Source: Erpobdella octoculata (taxonomy: Eukaryota > Annelida > Clitellata > Hirudinida > Erpobdellidae). Taken from it: a stretch of DNA of 64,000 nt. The notes below the pieces were generated by a model. It worked only from the letters and a program-made list of their open reading frames with translations, was not told the origin of the DNA and made no database searches. Shown piece by piece: positions 23,465 through 38,669 of the stretch. The DNA is taken from contig OZ022247.1 in NCBI GenBank assembly GCA_963978895.1, positions 14,901,312 through 14,965,311 on the forward strand, in the 5' to 3' direction. The translations under genes and the position numbers were made by a program. Every line of letters begins with the position of its first letter. Within the stretch, counting starts at the first letter, position 1.

Positions 23465-26133
23465 CAGTGATGACGAGTACTTAAGTACATATGTACTTAA
23501 GTACGTACTTAAGTACAATAGGTGTACTTGAGTACTTGTACTTAAGTCCTTTCGCGAACGTGTACTTAGTACTTGTACTTAAGTACATTTTTAGTGTACT
23601 TATTGAGTAAGTACATTTTAAAAGTAGCTAAGTACTTTAAAAAGAAATCATTTTATTTTTATTTAAAAATTATTATTTCAATTATTTATAATTTGTAAAT
23701 TTAAAAATAAGTGTTTATGTAACAGATTCTATGCTCAAGCATTTCCTGTTGTCGAGGTTATGCTTTGTCATTCTCTTTTTTACGTGTTTGTTACAAGATG
23801 GCCGATCTATCGGAACGTACCGATAACAACAAAGTTAATCAAGTTTTGCCTTTAGTTGTGAGGACATATTTCAGTGAAATAGTTTCTGACGATGGAGATA
23901 ATATAGAAGCTCTTTGCAGTCTTTGCAAGCCTAAAAAGAATTCCATTCGCGGTCAATACAAAGCTCCTTCGAATTTCACCAAGCATATTCAGGTACGTTA
24001 ACAATGAGAATTTTGATAATTTGTAAGCTTAGAATTTTAAAATGTGTATTATTTGGTTTTAGAGAGCTCATGGTAAAGAGCACATTGACTCGATGGACGT
24101 GCAGAGAAAACAGGTCAAACGAAGGGCTTCTGGAAATATTGATAGACCTGGTTCATCTGCCAAGCAAATACGGCTAGACGAAATGTCAGAAAATCGGCAG
24201 GTTACATCTAAAAAAGCAGAACAATTAATAACAGAATTTGTAGTTCGGGACATGCAGCCTCTGTCTATTGTAGAAGGTCCAGGGTTCAGAGATATGGTTG
24301 AGGGAATTAATCACAAAATCAAGGTAATGTGTACAGAAACTTTAAAAAGCAGGTTAACATTGATGTTTGATACAATGGCTGGCAATTTAAAAAAGACGCT
24401 ACAAGACTGTGAATTTGTGTGTACCACAGCTGACATTTGGACTCACCAGACTCGAAGTTATATCGGCGTTACATGCCACTGGCTAAAAAATGATTTTGGT
24501 CGGAGCAGTGCGGTACTTGCTTTTCGACGATTCAAAGGAACTCATTCATTCGACAAAATTGCATCTACTCTTATGAGCATCCACACTGAGTTAAACCTGG
24601 ACTGCTCCAAAATAGTTCATGTTGTGACTGATAATGGAAGCAATTTTGTAAAAGCATTTAAAGAGTATGCTGAATCAAGCATATTAGAGCTGGAACCATC
24701 AGAGAGCAAGGACAGTGATCGGGACATCGAAGACAAGACTATTCATCAACCGATATCTCAATTTTTTGAGCAAACTGATTCTGACGAGTTTTCAGGTGTT
24801 TATTTGCCTCCTCATCTACCGTGTTTCTCACACACATTAAATTTGTTGGTGTCTACAGATGCCAATTAAGCCAGTGATGCATCTTTTAAACGAATGTATC
24901 GTTCAGTAGCAAGCAAATGTTCTAGCTTAAGCAACACAGCACACCAAAGTTCAAAGGCCGCTGAAGTTGTATTTGATATACTTGGGAGAACAATACCTAA
25001 GCCAAACTCAACTCGGTGGAACTCTGAGTTTGACAGCTACAATACAATATACAATATGAAGGACAAAATTAATATTGTGATGGAACGACTGCAGCTGCCA
25101 AAATTTAGTAACCAAGATTTGGCATTCTTGGGAGAGTGGCTCGATGTAATGAAACCAATTGCACAGGCTCTTGACAAATTACAAGGAGAAAATACACCTG
25201 AGGCCTCTTTTGGCTCAATTCTGCCGACACTGCAGGTCATTCAACGACGACTGATAGCAACCACATCAACCTATACTGCAAGCTTAATTACAGCTCTTCA
25301 GATTGGAATGCAGAAAAGGTTTGGAAATATTTTAAAATTTGATGACATGGCAATGAACTTTAAGATCAAAGCTTTAGTAATAGACGCTGTGTCACACCCA
25401 TACTTTAAAGTTCGCTGGCTGCCATTGACACATCGTAAGATGGCTGAAGAACTGTTTGTAGTTGAAGTCAAACGTATAAACGAAACAAACACTTCTCCAG
25501 AAGCAGAGGTTGTGACAGAATTAAGTGGAGATTTCTACGGGTTTCATGAACCAGATTCAGAAAGTAGTGATTCAGCTTACAAAGTGGAAGCCTATCAGTA
25601 CTTAAATGATCCATTACATGACATGAATCAACTAAAAAGGTAAACATTTGATTTGTTACAAGATGTCTTGAGAGCTTTTTTTAATTTACAACTTTGTGAT
25701 ATATTTAATTATAATTTTTATTTTATTTAGGTATCCGGCAGTTGCAAAGGTTTTTCTTAAATTCAACACGACCATTCCATCGTCCGCTGCTGTTGAAAGA
25801 TTATTCAGTCAAGCGGGGCTCATACTAACTCCTCGGCGTAATAGACTCAGCGACACATATTTTGAAACATTGCTTCTTTTGAATAAAAACAAGGCATTTT
25901 GGTGATGTTTTTTTAATAAATACTTGGTTTTATGCTGTGGAAACAATCTTGTTTTGATCAATAAAAATTTTCAATGTACTTGAGTACTTGTACTTAAGTA
26001 CAATTTAAAAATCTGTACTTGTACTTAAGTACAAGATGAATAATGTACTTGTACTTGTACTTAAAGTACATTTAACACAGAGTACTTAGTACTTATACTT
26101 AAGTACATTTTCTGAGTACTTACGTCAACACTG
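23465..26133 (+). mobile_element. hAT transposon, nearly intact, 2669 bp
   Basis: Perfect 8-bp duplication CATATATA (23457-23464 and 26134-26141). TIRs CAGTGATGACG.AGTACTTAAG and, inverted, CAGTGTTGACGTAAGTACT. Dense AAGTAC/GTACTT words fill about 150 bp inside both ends, as expected for transposase binding sites. It encodes a three-exon transposase on the plus strand. Confidence 0.92.
23798..25905 (+). CDS. ZBED-type hAT transposase, three exons, one premature stop
   Basis: Exons 23798-23992, 24063-25639 and 25731-25905; introns 23993-24062 and 25640-25730 have GT..AG ends and restore frame, giving about 648 codons. Exon 1 encodes most of a BED zinc finger (CSLC at about residue 45, then FTKHIQ), whose final His (RAHG) lies just across intron 1. 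Exon 2 holds the RNase H-like catalytic region with CTTADIWTHQTRSYIG (first Asp) and VVTDNGSNFVKAF (second Asp), and the insertion domain with CFSHTLNLLV. Exon 3 has the dimerisation domain TTIPSSAAVERLFSQAG. A single in-frame TAA at 24867-24869 within STDAN.ASDAS interrupts it; the frame is otherwise clean. Cut-and-paste DNA transposition; probably inactive only recently. Confidence 0.9.
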
Positions 26134-26280
26134 CATATATATAGAATAAATATATCGGCCCGTCTGTTGTTTAGGAAGGCTTTTGGCAGGGCAGCCTAGT
26201 AGACCGGAGATCCGAAACGAAGAACTGAGAGTTACAACCGTATAGTAACTTAATCAAATTTTTTTTATAAAAATTAAAAT

Positions 26281-26390
26281 TTTTTTTTATAAAAATTAAA
26301 ATTTTTTTTTATAAAAATTAAAATTTTTTTTTATAAAAATTAAAATTTTTTTTTATAAAAATTAAAATTTTTTTTTATAAAAATTTCAGT
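26281..26390 (+). repeat. 22-bp tandem repeat
   Basis: Five units of ATAAAAATTAAAATTTTTTT plus TT inside the MITE. Confidence 0.9.
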
Positions 26391-27306
26391 TTACATTGAA
26401 TTTTATTTGCGTACTCGCTGGTCTATTTATGTCTATTTAACGTCGCCTGTGTTATCGGTAAATTAGAATTTTATATTTTTTATGTCGGATACCGCGTTAA
26501 ATTAAAATAAAGCTCATATCAACTACTTTTAGCTATAAGAAATCGACGTTACTGTTTCTTACAAACCGGAGTTTAGTCTCCGCTGTCGTACCAAAAATAG
26601 ATTAATACAAATAATGAATATTCATGTAACCAAAAGACTCTAAATCGTTTTTTCGGAGGCCCTCTTGGCATCTCACTCAAAACCTGCTCATCTCCGATAT
26701 ATTTATTCTATATATATGTTTCAGTTACGAACCCTCTACTGATAAAAGCTGGTACAACGTGGTTTGTAGTGTGGGAGTAAAAGATGTGGAAGCTCACGTG
26801 GTCGAAACTTGCGGAGCTCTGTTGAAAAGTAAATCATCTAAGTCATAGACATAAGGAAGTGGCAAAAGAACTTGAGGTTTTGGAGACAAATTGCAGAAAG
26901 CTAAAGGCCAAGCGCAAACTGATCGAAAATTATACAGGAAACATGGTTAACCAGAATAGCTCACAGACTACTTTGTCGGCTTTTATAATTTTATTAGCAA
27001 TAAACAAGAATGGAATTCAGATGTACAAGAAGTGAAACTGAAACAGCATTTTCTTAGTAATATGTTTATCAGTACTGGGTTATATTAATAACTGTTATAC
27101 TAACTGTAATAGTAACTAAAAAAAATATTAACTCTAATATTAACTGGAAAAAATGAATAAAATTAATTTTAACTGTAATACTAACTAAAAAAATATTAAA
27201 TTGGCTAACTTTAACTGTAATAGTCTGTAATACTAACTAAAAAATATTAAATTGGCTAACTTTAACTGATACTCTAACTGAAACAACACAGTCGTGTGGC
27301 AGGCAT

Positions 27307-27690
27307 CAGGCCATGTGGTCGCGAAAGCCATTTCGCCGCCGTGAGCATTTTTGTCGCCAAGTCGCGACGAAAACGCTAACCTTGCGACGAATCGGCCCGG
27401 ACCGCGACGAAATCGCCTACTTTCGTCGGCAATAGCCTCATAGGCGTGACAGGTAAAATTCCGTTCCTCAAAAGCAGCTAGAGCTACCCCACCACACGAA
27501 GCCAGCCGCCCGGCAAATGTAGTTAGAGAGCAGCATTAAGCAACACCACCCGGATAAATGTATCACAGACTGTGGCACCACTAATGTCTATACAACGTCT
27601 TCTTGCCATCTCTGTGTTATACTTATACAGTACCGTGATATCAGTCTGCGGTGTCGCAATGAATTGGAGTCGTTTTCGATGGAGCAAAGT
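27307..27690 (+). repeat. Long inverted repeat, left arm
   Basis: Begins CAGGCCATGTGGTCGCGAAA and is about 85 percent identical over roughly 385 bp to the reverse complement of 35880-36267. The outer 130 bp contains several GCGACGAAA words, a sub-repeat structure. Confidence 0.9.
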
Positions 27691-27741
27691 TTTCATTACA
27701 ATCGATAGAGGGAGGCAATTTTTTTATAACCAGTCAATAAC

Positions 27742-31339
<3,598 letters not shown>

Positions 31340-31526
31340 TCAATCAATCAATCAAATTGCATTTATATAGCGTTATTTCCGTGGCGTTCAATAGCGCTCG
31401 GTCGTGAACTTATTAAACAGATGTGTTTTAAGTCCACGCCGGAAAGCTGTGAGAGAAGTAGAGTTAGTAAGAGAAGAAGGAAGAGAGTTCCAGAGATAGG
31501 GACCAGAGTAGGAGAAAGAGCGTTTA

Positions 31527-32059
31527 GGGGACGTCCATTAATTATGTCAACAATTTTTAGGCAATTTGTGACCCCCTCCACATTGTCAACAACTGTCAAA
31601 CTTCCAGTCACCCCCCAACAAAATTATGTCAAACAAATTTTACCCCTCCCCCCAAAAAAACCAACAAAATAGCTAACAATATTTTATACGGGTTGCTTTT
31701 TATGCTAAAAATAGAAAAGTGTAGGATCTTATGGTTTTACATTACAATTTTAGGTCAATAAGTTTTATTTATTTAATTTATAGTTAAGAGTTAAGTTTTA
31801 AGTAGAAATCAAAATACGACACAGTTTACGATTATCGTAAACTGTGTCGTATTTTGAATGTTTTTTTTGGGGTAGGTAGATTCTAATTGACTGACTGGCA
31901 TACAATGCATTTATTACTTTTCTATTTTTTGATTTATTAACTCTTGTAAAAAATATATTGTTGACGTCAATTTATCTTGAACTCCCCCATGTCAACAATT
32001 GTCAAACTTTTTCAAATCCACTCCCCCCTATTTTGTTGACATAATTAATGGATGTCCCC
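31527..32059. mobile_element. Harbinger-like MITE (TTA target duplication)
   Basis: TIRs GGGGACGTCCATTAATTATG and, inverted, GGGGACATCCATTAATTATG, both continuing TCAACAA; TTA on both sides (31524-31526, 32060-32062). 533 bp, non-coding, with a 49-bp palindrome at its centre. The 3-bp TWA duplication and G-run ends fit PIF/Harbinger or a related group. Confidence 0.85.
31809..31857. repeat. Perfect 49-bp palindrome
   Basis: 24-bp exact arms with a single T at 31833 between them. It lies near the middle of the MITE. Confidence 0.97.
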
Positions 32060-32345
32060 TTAGCAAAGAATGCTTAATAGTGAAGACGCGAAAGTGACTA
32101 AGAGAAGAAGAACGAAGACCAGACTTAGGAGGGATATGTATTAAATTAGTTAAGTAGAGAGGAGAAGGTCAATTTTTTTATACATTAATAAACAGATTTT
32201 AATAATCACCCTAGATCTAAGAGGAAGCCAATGGAGAAGAACAAGAGATGGAGAGATGTGAGAGAAGTAGGAGGTGCGGGAAACTATGAGACGTTGTATT
32301 TAAAGCCCATAGCACGATATAATGGCCCAATAATGTTTGTGGCAT

Positions 32346-33897
32346 TCATTTAAAAGTTTTCGCGCGTTTCACCCTGTATGCGTGCATCGTTTAGCTTTGG
32401 ATTTTCCCTCTACCATCCATCCTTCAGAACTTTGTATGTGATCGTGCGCTGGTGTTCGCTCTCGTATCACAGTGTTTCAACACATTCGTATGTGAGCGTG
32501 TGCAAGTGCGACCTCACTGTGTAACTTTATCAGCACTGGGCGTGCTGGCATGCACGCTAGTTCTACGATGTAACAGAAATCGCCAAAAATTAATTACCAT
32601 GTCAATTTAAAAATTTGCTAAACACTGAGTGACGGAACTACCTATAATTTCAAATATTTGTAAAAATACTTATATTTTTACCATTTAAAGTTTAGCCAGT
32701 GTAATACTGTAGTTTAAAATACTAAAGTTTAAATTTAACTTTGACGTTTAACTAAAACATAAAACTAAGATAACTATTTAACATTTTTAAAATTTTCAAA
32801 ATATCAAGTTTGATGAAAATCGTTAAACGTTAAATAAAAAAATAGCTTTAGCAAGAAAATTTACAAAATACTGTAGCTTAAATTTGAAATTAAACCTTTA
32901 ACTACAAAATTTAAATTTTTGATAATTAATAAAAATGTAAATATTTTGCAAATAATGAGTTTGGTTCTAAAATATCAATTGGTTAAAAAGTTATTAGCGA
33001 ATTAGTAATTAAACGTTTTTATGAATGAAACAGCTAAACGTTGAGCTAGAAAACTAAAAATGCAGATTATCATTGAAATTTATCTTTTACATAAGCTTCT
33101 AAAATTTTGTTAAAAAATTTGACTCGGTTATCTGCAAAAAACCGAGCCACGAAATTCCTTAAATTTCAACCACTAACTAAATACTACTAAATTGGTTGTA
33201 AACGTACAGCTACAAACTTCAGTTTTGAAACAATTTTTAAGACTCCGTTAAACATTTCACATGTAAAATTTTGGTAAATTATTTAAAGCAGTTGATAAGT
33301 TATTTGGGAAAAACCAATAAAATGAAGCTATTGTGGAATTAACATCTATGAACTATTGTTATTTTGACATTAAACGTTGAGCTACAAAACTGAAAATTTG
33401 GAATTATGTAGAAACATAGCAATATTTATTGCCTACAAAATTTCGTTGAAAAATCTTAATCGGTTTAAAAGATATTAACAAAATACGAAGCAACAAAACT
33501 TAAGGCATGTTAAGTCTGAAGTGAAATTGACTTCGAGCTTCAGGTCGAGTGCATTAGTTAGACGATCTAAGTGATTTTTTTTCGAAGCTAAAAAATTACT
33601 AGAGTAATAAGAAACGAATTATGAATAATAGTTAATAATAAGTATTTTTAAGGAGTTACTAGAAGTTCCAGCTTTTAAAAGTATTTATTTCTTCTTATTA
33701 TTCGAAAAATGTGAAATCGCGCCAAAATCGTAAAAGTCTTTAAATTCAAATTTTATTGGCGTTTAAATTTTTTTTTTTTTGTAAATCTCTTTCAATATTA
33801 ATTTTTAACAGTTTTAGATCAAAAACCGCTTTTCATATTACTTTACGCGTTCAGAACTACGTCTTTCGCCGAATGCCATTTTGTAACTTTATCTAAG
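32346..33897. other. AT-rich, no gene seen
   Basis: Contains diverged repeats of the words TAAACGTTGAGCTACAAAAC and ACTAAATTTAAAC over about 32600-33500, suggesting an old tandem array. Confidence 0.5.
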
Positions 33898-34187
<290 letters not shown>

Positions 34188-34504
34188 TGTGCAAATAGCA
34201 AAAAAGCGTATGTTCTTGTATTATCATTTTGGAAGGTACTACCTTCAAGATAGGGAAGGTTTGTTCGATTTTTTTTGTAAGAAAAGATCTACTTTTAAAA
34301 CATGTTTCATAATGTAGTTGCTCGCAGTTGCTGTTCCAGTTTGTTTACCAAATTCCTACTAAATGTTGATAACAAATTTCCAGACCATGACGCTGGCATT
34401 AATGTTTTTTTAATATGCTGGAAAGTGTGAATTTATATTATACTGAAATTTTATTAAATAGTTACACAATCTCAATGTGTAATGCTCCAAAAACGAGAAA
34501 AATA

Positions 34505-34545
34505 GTTCAAAAACCGGGAAACGCCGGGTACCTTGCTAGTAGGTA
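34505..34545 (-). repeat. Repeat Y terminus fragment
   Basis: CCGGGAAACGCCGGGTACCT then TGCTAG is the reverse complement of the TAGC..TACCCGGCGTTGCCCGG motif seen at 38.97, 49.57, 50.46 and 50.71 kb. Confidence 0.6.
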
Positions 34546-35221
34546 CTAAATAAAGCAATATTTAAGAACTGAGAAAATAAGTGATTTTTTTTAATAACCA
34601 GCCTTTCACCCAAGAAATATATATCTAGAAGTCCAAGTTTCAACTAATTGTGGATAGGAAGTTTATAGAGCATGACGTTGGCATCTGCCATTAATATCCT
34701 CAAAACGAGCTTTTTCATACTGAGAATTATCTTAAAATTAAAAGTCTAAAAATTAGTCAAAGTAAAAATATGGGATTTGATTTGTTCAAAAGTTAAAGTA
34801 AGTACTAATAAATATTATAAATTTTCATCGCTGGTGATTTTAACTCAAGTAATTTCATTTTCTTAGCTGTTTATGAAATATTTTCACAATACGTGGCTGG
34901 CTGGGTTCTATCCCATTTCTACCTGGTGCTGTTTTCAATTGCAAAATTAGAACCAACAACGATCTTGAAGGGTGGAATAATGGCCTAAAACAACTGGCAA
35001 ACGACAACACCAACCTCTAACCTCTACGCTTTTTGCTCCGTACTTGAAAAAGAAGCACGGATAATAATGATTCAAGAGCAATTTGTAAACCTGAATCAAA
35101 TTCAAAGAGTTCAAAGAAAAGAAACAGTAGAATTTGAAAGAGAGCTTACTAAATTGTGGAACAATTTTAATAAAAAAAATATTAATTCTCCTCAATTGCA
35201 TACAAAATTAACTGATTTATT
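34546..35221. other. No gene seen
   Basis: AT-rich. A short open frame at 35067-35267 has no recognisable domain. Confidence 0.4.
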
Positions 35222-35875
35222 AAAGTTTAGCAATAAAATAAATAAAAAAATAAAAATGACGTTTTAATTGTTCATGTTAATTAAGTTCGGTTGAATTTGA
35301 AGCATTCCCAGCGTTTAGGAAAAGTTTTGAGCATTTGAGTTTTGAACAAACCATGTTATTATTTATTTGCTCAAAACATTTAGTTTGTTTCTGTAATAAT
35401 AATAATAATAATAATATGGATAATTTATATAGCGCAGTACAATGGAATAGTCATCACAAGAGCGCTGTAAAAAACGTCAAAAACCTCGGATAAACACACA
35501 TATAGCAGTCTAATATAGCTCAACTCGACACCGTGTAACATCTCAGCACTGCATATGTAAAATGGATCGACTAAGCCGTAATTTGTTACTTTTCAAGTTA
35601 AGCAATAAAATAAATAAATAAATAAAAATGACGTTTTAATTGTTCATGTTAATTAAGTTCTGTTGACTTTGAAGCATTCCCAACGTTTAGGAAAAGTTTT
35701 GAGCATTTGAGTTTTGAACAAACCATGTTATTATTTATTTGCTCAAAACATTTAGTTTGTTTCTTTAATATAGCAGTCCAATATAGCTCAACTCGACACC
35801 GTGTAATATCTCAGCACTGCATATGTAAAATGGATCGACTAAGAGTAATTTGTTACTTTTCAAGTTATAGCGGCA
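35222..35875 (+). repeat. Tandem duplication of a roughly 265-bp unit
   Basis: 35225-35590 and 35603-35872 share GCAATAAAATAAAT.., ATGACGTTTTAATTGTTCAT, CATTTAGTTTGTTTCT and ATGGATCGACTAAG in order at about 96 percent. The first copy is longer because a LINE/SINE tail (35395-35500) has been inserted into it. Confidence 0.85.
35395..35500. mobile_element. LINE/SINE 3' tail insertion
   Basis: (AAT)n followed by AATTTATATAGCGCAG.. and AGAGCGCTGTAAAA. The second duplicate lacks it, which dates the insertion after the duplication. The ATATAGCGC word is shared with the LINE and SINE ends at 31.35, 37.97 and 52.18 kb. Confidence 0.7.
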
Positions 35876-35879
35876 GGTA

Positions 35880-36267
35880 ACTATCAATAAAAATCTCCCT
35901 TAGCGACTACAGCGGAACGACTTCAATACAATATCACACCGCAGAATGATATCACGGTTCTGTATAAGTATAACAGAGAGGGCAAGAAGTTGTTGTATAG
36001 ACAGTAGATGTGCCATGTATCCGGGTGGTGCTGCTTAATGCTGGTCTCCAACTGCATTCGCCGGGCGGGTGGCTTCGTGTGATGGGGTAGCTCTAGCTGC
36101 TCCTAAGCAACAGAATTTTACCCGTCGCGACTGTGAGGTTTTTGGTCGCGAAAGTGGGCAATTTCGTCGCGCTCTGGGCCGATTCGTCGCAGGGTTGGCG
36201 TTTTCGTTGCGACTTGGTGACGAAAATGCTCACGGCGACCAAATGGCTTTCGCGACGACATGGCCTG
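35880..36267 (-). repeat. Long inverted repeat, right arm
   Basis: Reverse complement of 27307-27690, ending CGCGACGACATGGCCTG. No direct duplication was seen outside the two arms. Confidence 0.9.
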
Positions 36268-36329
36268 TACCCCAACTGATCATTCACACGTGAATGAAGC
36301 TTTTGTAGTTCCTTCCATATTTTTGCTCG

Positions 36330-37165
36330 GGTTAGTGCCTACTGATCCCAGGACAACTGATCCCAGGACTACTGATCCCAGTACAACTGATCCCAGGACA
36401 ACTGATCCCAGTACAACTGATCCCACGGACAACTGATCCCACGGACAACTGATCCCATGGACAACTGATCCCATAGACAACTGATCCCATAGACATAAGC
36501 AACTCATTTTTTAACTCATTTTTTGACGACAATGGTGGTGATGATGCTTACGTAGCCAGCTTACTATGGCTGGCTGCATACGACAACGGTGGTGGTGATA
36601 ATGATACTGGCTACTTCAATTAGTAAACGGAGAAATAATATTTAGTATAAGCGCACGAGGGCACGATACACAGTCGAAATGAAATTGACAAGTTCGTATT
36701 ACTTTTCATCGTTTCACTCCTTTCCATACATACATACATACATACATACATACATACATACATACATACATACATACATACATACATACATACATACATA
36801 CATTCATACATACATACATACATACATACATACATACATACATACATACATACATACATACATACATACATACATACATACATACATACATACACATACA
36901 TTCGTACATACAAACAGAAATCGGAAATTATGTATGTTAATATCAGTTTATTGATTGCAGAAACAGTGAAATATAAAATGATGCAGATATGGGATCAGTT
37001 GTCTATGGGATCAGTTGTCCGTGGGATCAGTTGTCCATGGGATCAGTTGTCCGTGGGATCAGTTGTCCCGGGATCAGTTGTCCTGGGATCAGTTGTCCTG
37101 GGATCAGTAGTCCTGGGATCAGTAGTCCTGGGATCAGTTGTCCTGGGATCAGTTGCGATGATCCC
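36330..37165. mobile_element. Foldback element FB2, copy 2
   Basis: Flanked by ATTTTTGCTCG at 36319-36329 and 37166-37176, an exact 11-bp duplication (9-11 bp depending on the boundary). TIR arrays of GGACAACTGATCCCA-type units occupy about 36340-36490 and, inverted, 36985-37155. The interior contains GGTGGTGATGATGC, CAATTAGTAAACGGAG and (CATA)n. It is in the opposite orientation to the 3875-5610 copy and lacks the MITE. Confidence 0.88.
36726..36897. repeat. (CATA)n microsatellite
   Basis: About 43 units with two interruptions, the centre of FB2 copy 2. Confidence 0.95.
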
Positions 37166-37176
37166 ATTTTTGCTCG

Positions 37177-37790
37177 TTCAGCTTTCAGCGAACATTTCAA
37201 TTTAAAAAAAAATAGATCTAATACAATATAATAACTAAATTAATATGAAGCAACTAAATGTTGAGACAATTTTCTTCTCTTTTCGAAATCTTCGGTGAAC
37301 GCTGATTTAAAACGGTCGCTGCTATTGCACCGGCGGTTTGTCATGGTTGCAATCGTTAAAATTGCTAATGTGTCGGCAGTCCCGTATGTCTACCTAAAAA
37401 AGTAAATCAAGTCTAAAATTAAACCTTAACCCTTTAGAAAATATGTTCATATTTATTAATTAATCGAAGAATCAATCGTTTTGGCAAAACGGACGAGAAC
37501 ACAGCACTTCTACAGCTTATTGATTCGGCTACCAGCTGGGTAATAGTTATAACGATTTAAAACTAACCACGTACGGAAGATCATCGTCACAACAACATTT
37601 AGCGATTAAAAACAAACTTTCTTACAAAATCAAAGTATATGAATTTATTTTAATAACGATACCTCTGCGTGTTTATACCAAAAACAACTAACACAACTTT
37701 AGAACAAAATGGCGCTATGAATTTCCGGCACTTAGTCACTTATACTGTAACGCAGTTGAGGCATATTTTGGTGCAAAATTTAGGTTAGTC
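37177..37790. other. No gene seen
   Basis: AT-rich sequence without recognisable motifs. Confidence 0.4.
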
Positions 37791-37794
37791 GTTA

Positions 37795-37945
37795 AAATAT
37801 TTATCGGCGTTAATTTTTTTAACTGCTAACGGAAAGTCATTCCACGTCTCGGGGTCAATAACTCAAAAACATCTGTCGCCATGTGATGCTCGACATAAAA
37901 CAGGCACGATGAGATGTCCGGAAGACAAACATCTAAGACGCAGCT
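37795..37945 (-). pseudogene. LINE RT C-terminal scrap
   Basis: Minus-strand reading ELRLRCLSSGHLIVP, then GDRCF and ETWNDFPLAVKKI, matches the conserved tail of CR1/jockey-type LINE polyproteins (L(R)SS..LVVP...YGDR.F....P..WN.LP). One stop is inside. Its family differs from the adjacent CR1-like LINE. Confidence 0.65.
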
Positions 37946-37984
37946 CAATTAATCAATTAATATAATTTTTATAGCGCTATTTCG

Positions 37985-38661
37985 TGGCGTTCAATAGCGC
38001 TCGGACATGAAATTATTAAACAGACGTGTTTTAAGTCCGCGACGGAAAACAGTGAGTGAGGTATAGTTAGTAAGAGCATCAGGAAGAGAGTTCCAGAAAG
38101 CACCCCTGGTTAGGAACCCTTGATTTAGAGGATTCAATAGATACATAAGAATATCTACCAGATTTAACCCACAGGATTGGTTCACTAGTTATATTCAAAG
38201 ATTTATCAAATACATTCAATAACACTGAGTGATCAACTGTGTCAAATGCAGATGAAAAATCAAGACAAAAAAGAAGAGTAGAAAAGCCAGAGTCAGAAGA
38301 AACAATGAGTTTATAATAAAGCTTAAGTAGAACTTTATAATAAGCTCTAGTGGGCAGATCTAAAGCCAAATTGAGACGGAGAAAAAAATGAGAAAGCAGT
38401 TAGATAAGCATTTATTTGTTCATACACAACTCTTTCAATGATTTTAGAGATAAAAGATAGGTTAGAGACAGGCCTATAGCTAAATAAAGAAGAAGGATCA
38501 AGAGATGCATTTTTAATAGTAGGAATGATAAAAGAGAACTTAAGAACAGAGAGAAACACAGATGTAGATAAAGAGACATTAATTAAACCAAGTAAAATTG
38601 GATAAAAAAAAAAAGAAAGTTCTTTAAAAATAGGAGTGGGGATAAGATCCAAAGACAAGTA
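37985..38661 (-). pseudogene. CR1/L2-like LINE reverse transcriptase (3' half of split element)
   Basis: Minus-strand frames give SLDLIPTPIFKEL, FSFIIPTIKNASLDPSSLFS, YRPVSNLSFISKIIERVV, QFGFRS and the catalytic strand LFCLDFSSAFDTVDHS, then the C-terminus GAFWNSLPDALTNYTSL with FRRGLKTRLF. The YADD-containing middle is deleted or decayed. A 3' tail with TAGCGCTAT follows. The 5' half of the same element lies at 40139-40241, 51985-52171 and 52418-53700. Confidence 0.85.
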
Positions 38662-38669
38662 GATAGTCC

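Larger units (their letters stand above)
23457..26718. mobile_element. MITE with (CATATATATAGAATAAATAT) ends, split by a hAT
   Basis: Perfect 8-bp duplication TTTCAGTT at 23449-23456 and 26719-26726. The TIR CATATATATAGAATAAATAT continuing ATCGG is intact at the right (26694-26718). The left TIR is split after its first 8 bases by the inner hAT, whose duplication CATATATA is part of it; the remainder continues at 26142. Without the inner hAT it is about 585 bp, non-coding. Confidence 0.8.
23077..27291. mobile_element. Outer hAT element (non-autonomous as seen)
   Basis: TIRs CAGTGTTGTTTCAGTTA at the left and, inverted, C(T)GTGTTGTTTCAGTTAGAG at the right; flanked by TTGTGTGG (23069-23076) and TCGTGTGG (27292-27299), a 7 of 8 match to an 8-bp duplication. 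Subterminal GTTAAAGTTAGTA-type words are repeated inside both ends. A MITE and another hAT lie inside. 26740-27000 has a short possible coding remnant that I could not identify. Confidence 0.8.
31340..32345 (-). mobile_element. CR1/L2-like LINE 3' end
   Basis: Minus-strand reading LWNSLPSSLTNSTSLTAF then RRGLKTHLF is the conserved C-terminus of CR1/L2-type RT proteins, followed by a 3' tail with AACGCTATATAAATG. The upstream part is at 32063-32345 beyond a MITE. It matches 37985-38110 at roughly 80 percent. Confidence 0.8.

Noticed and set aside
24867..24869. TAA in the hAT frame as a reassigned codon
   Set aside because: Other long frames in the window end normally at TAA and TAG and do not need readthrough; a single point mutation is simpler.
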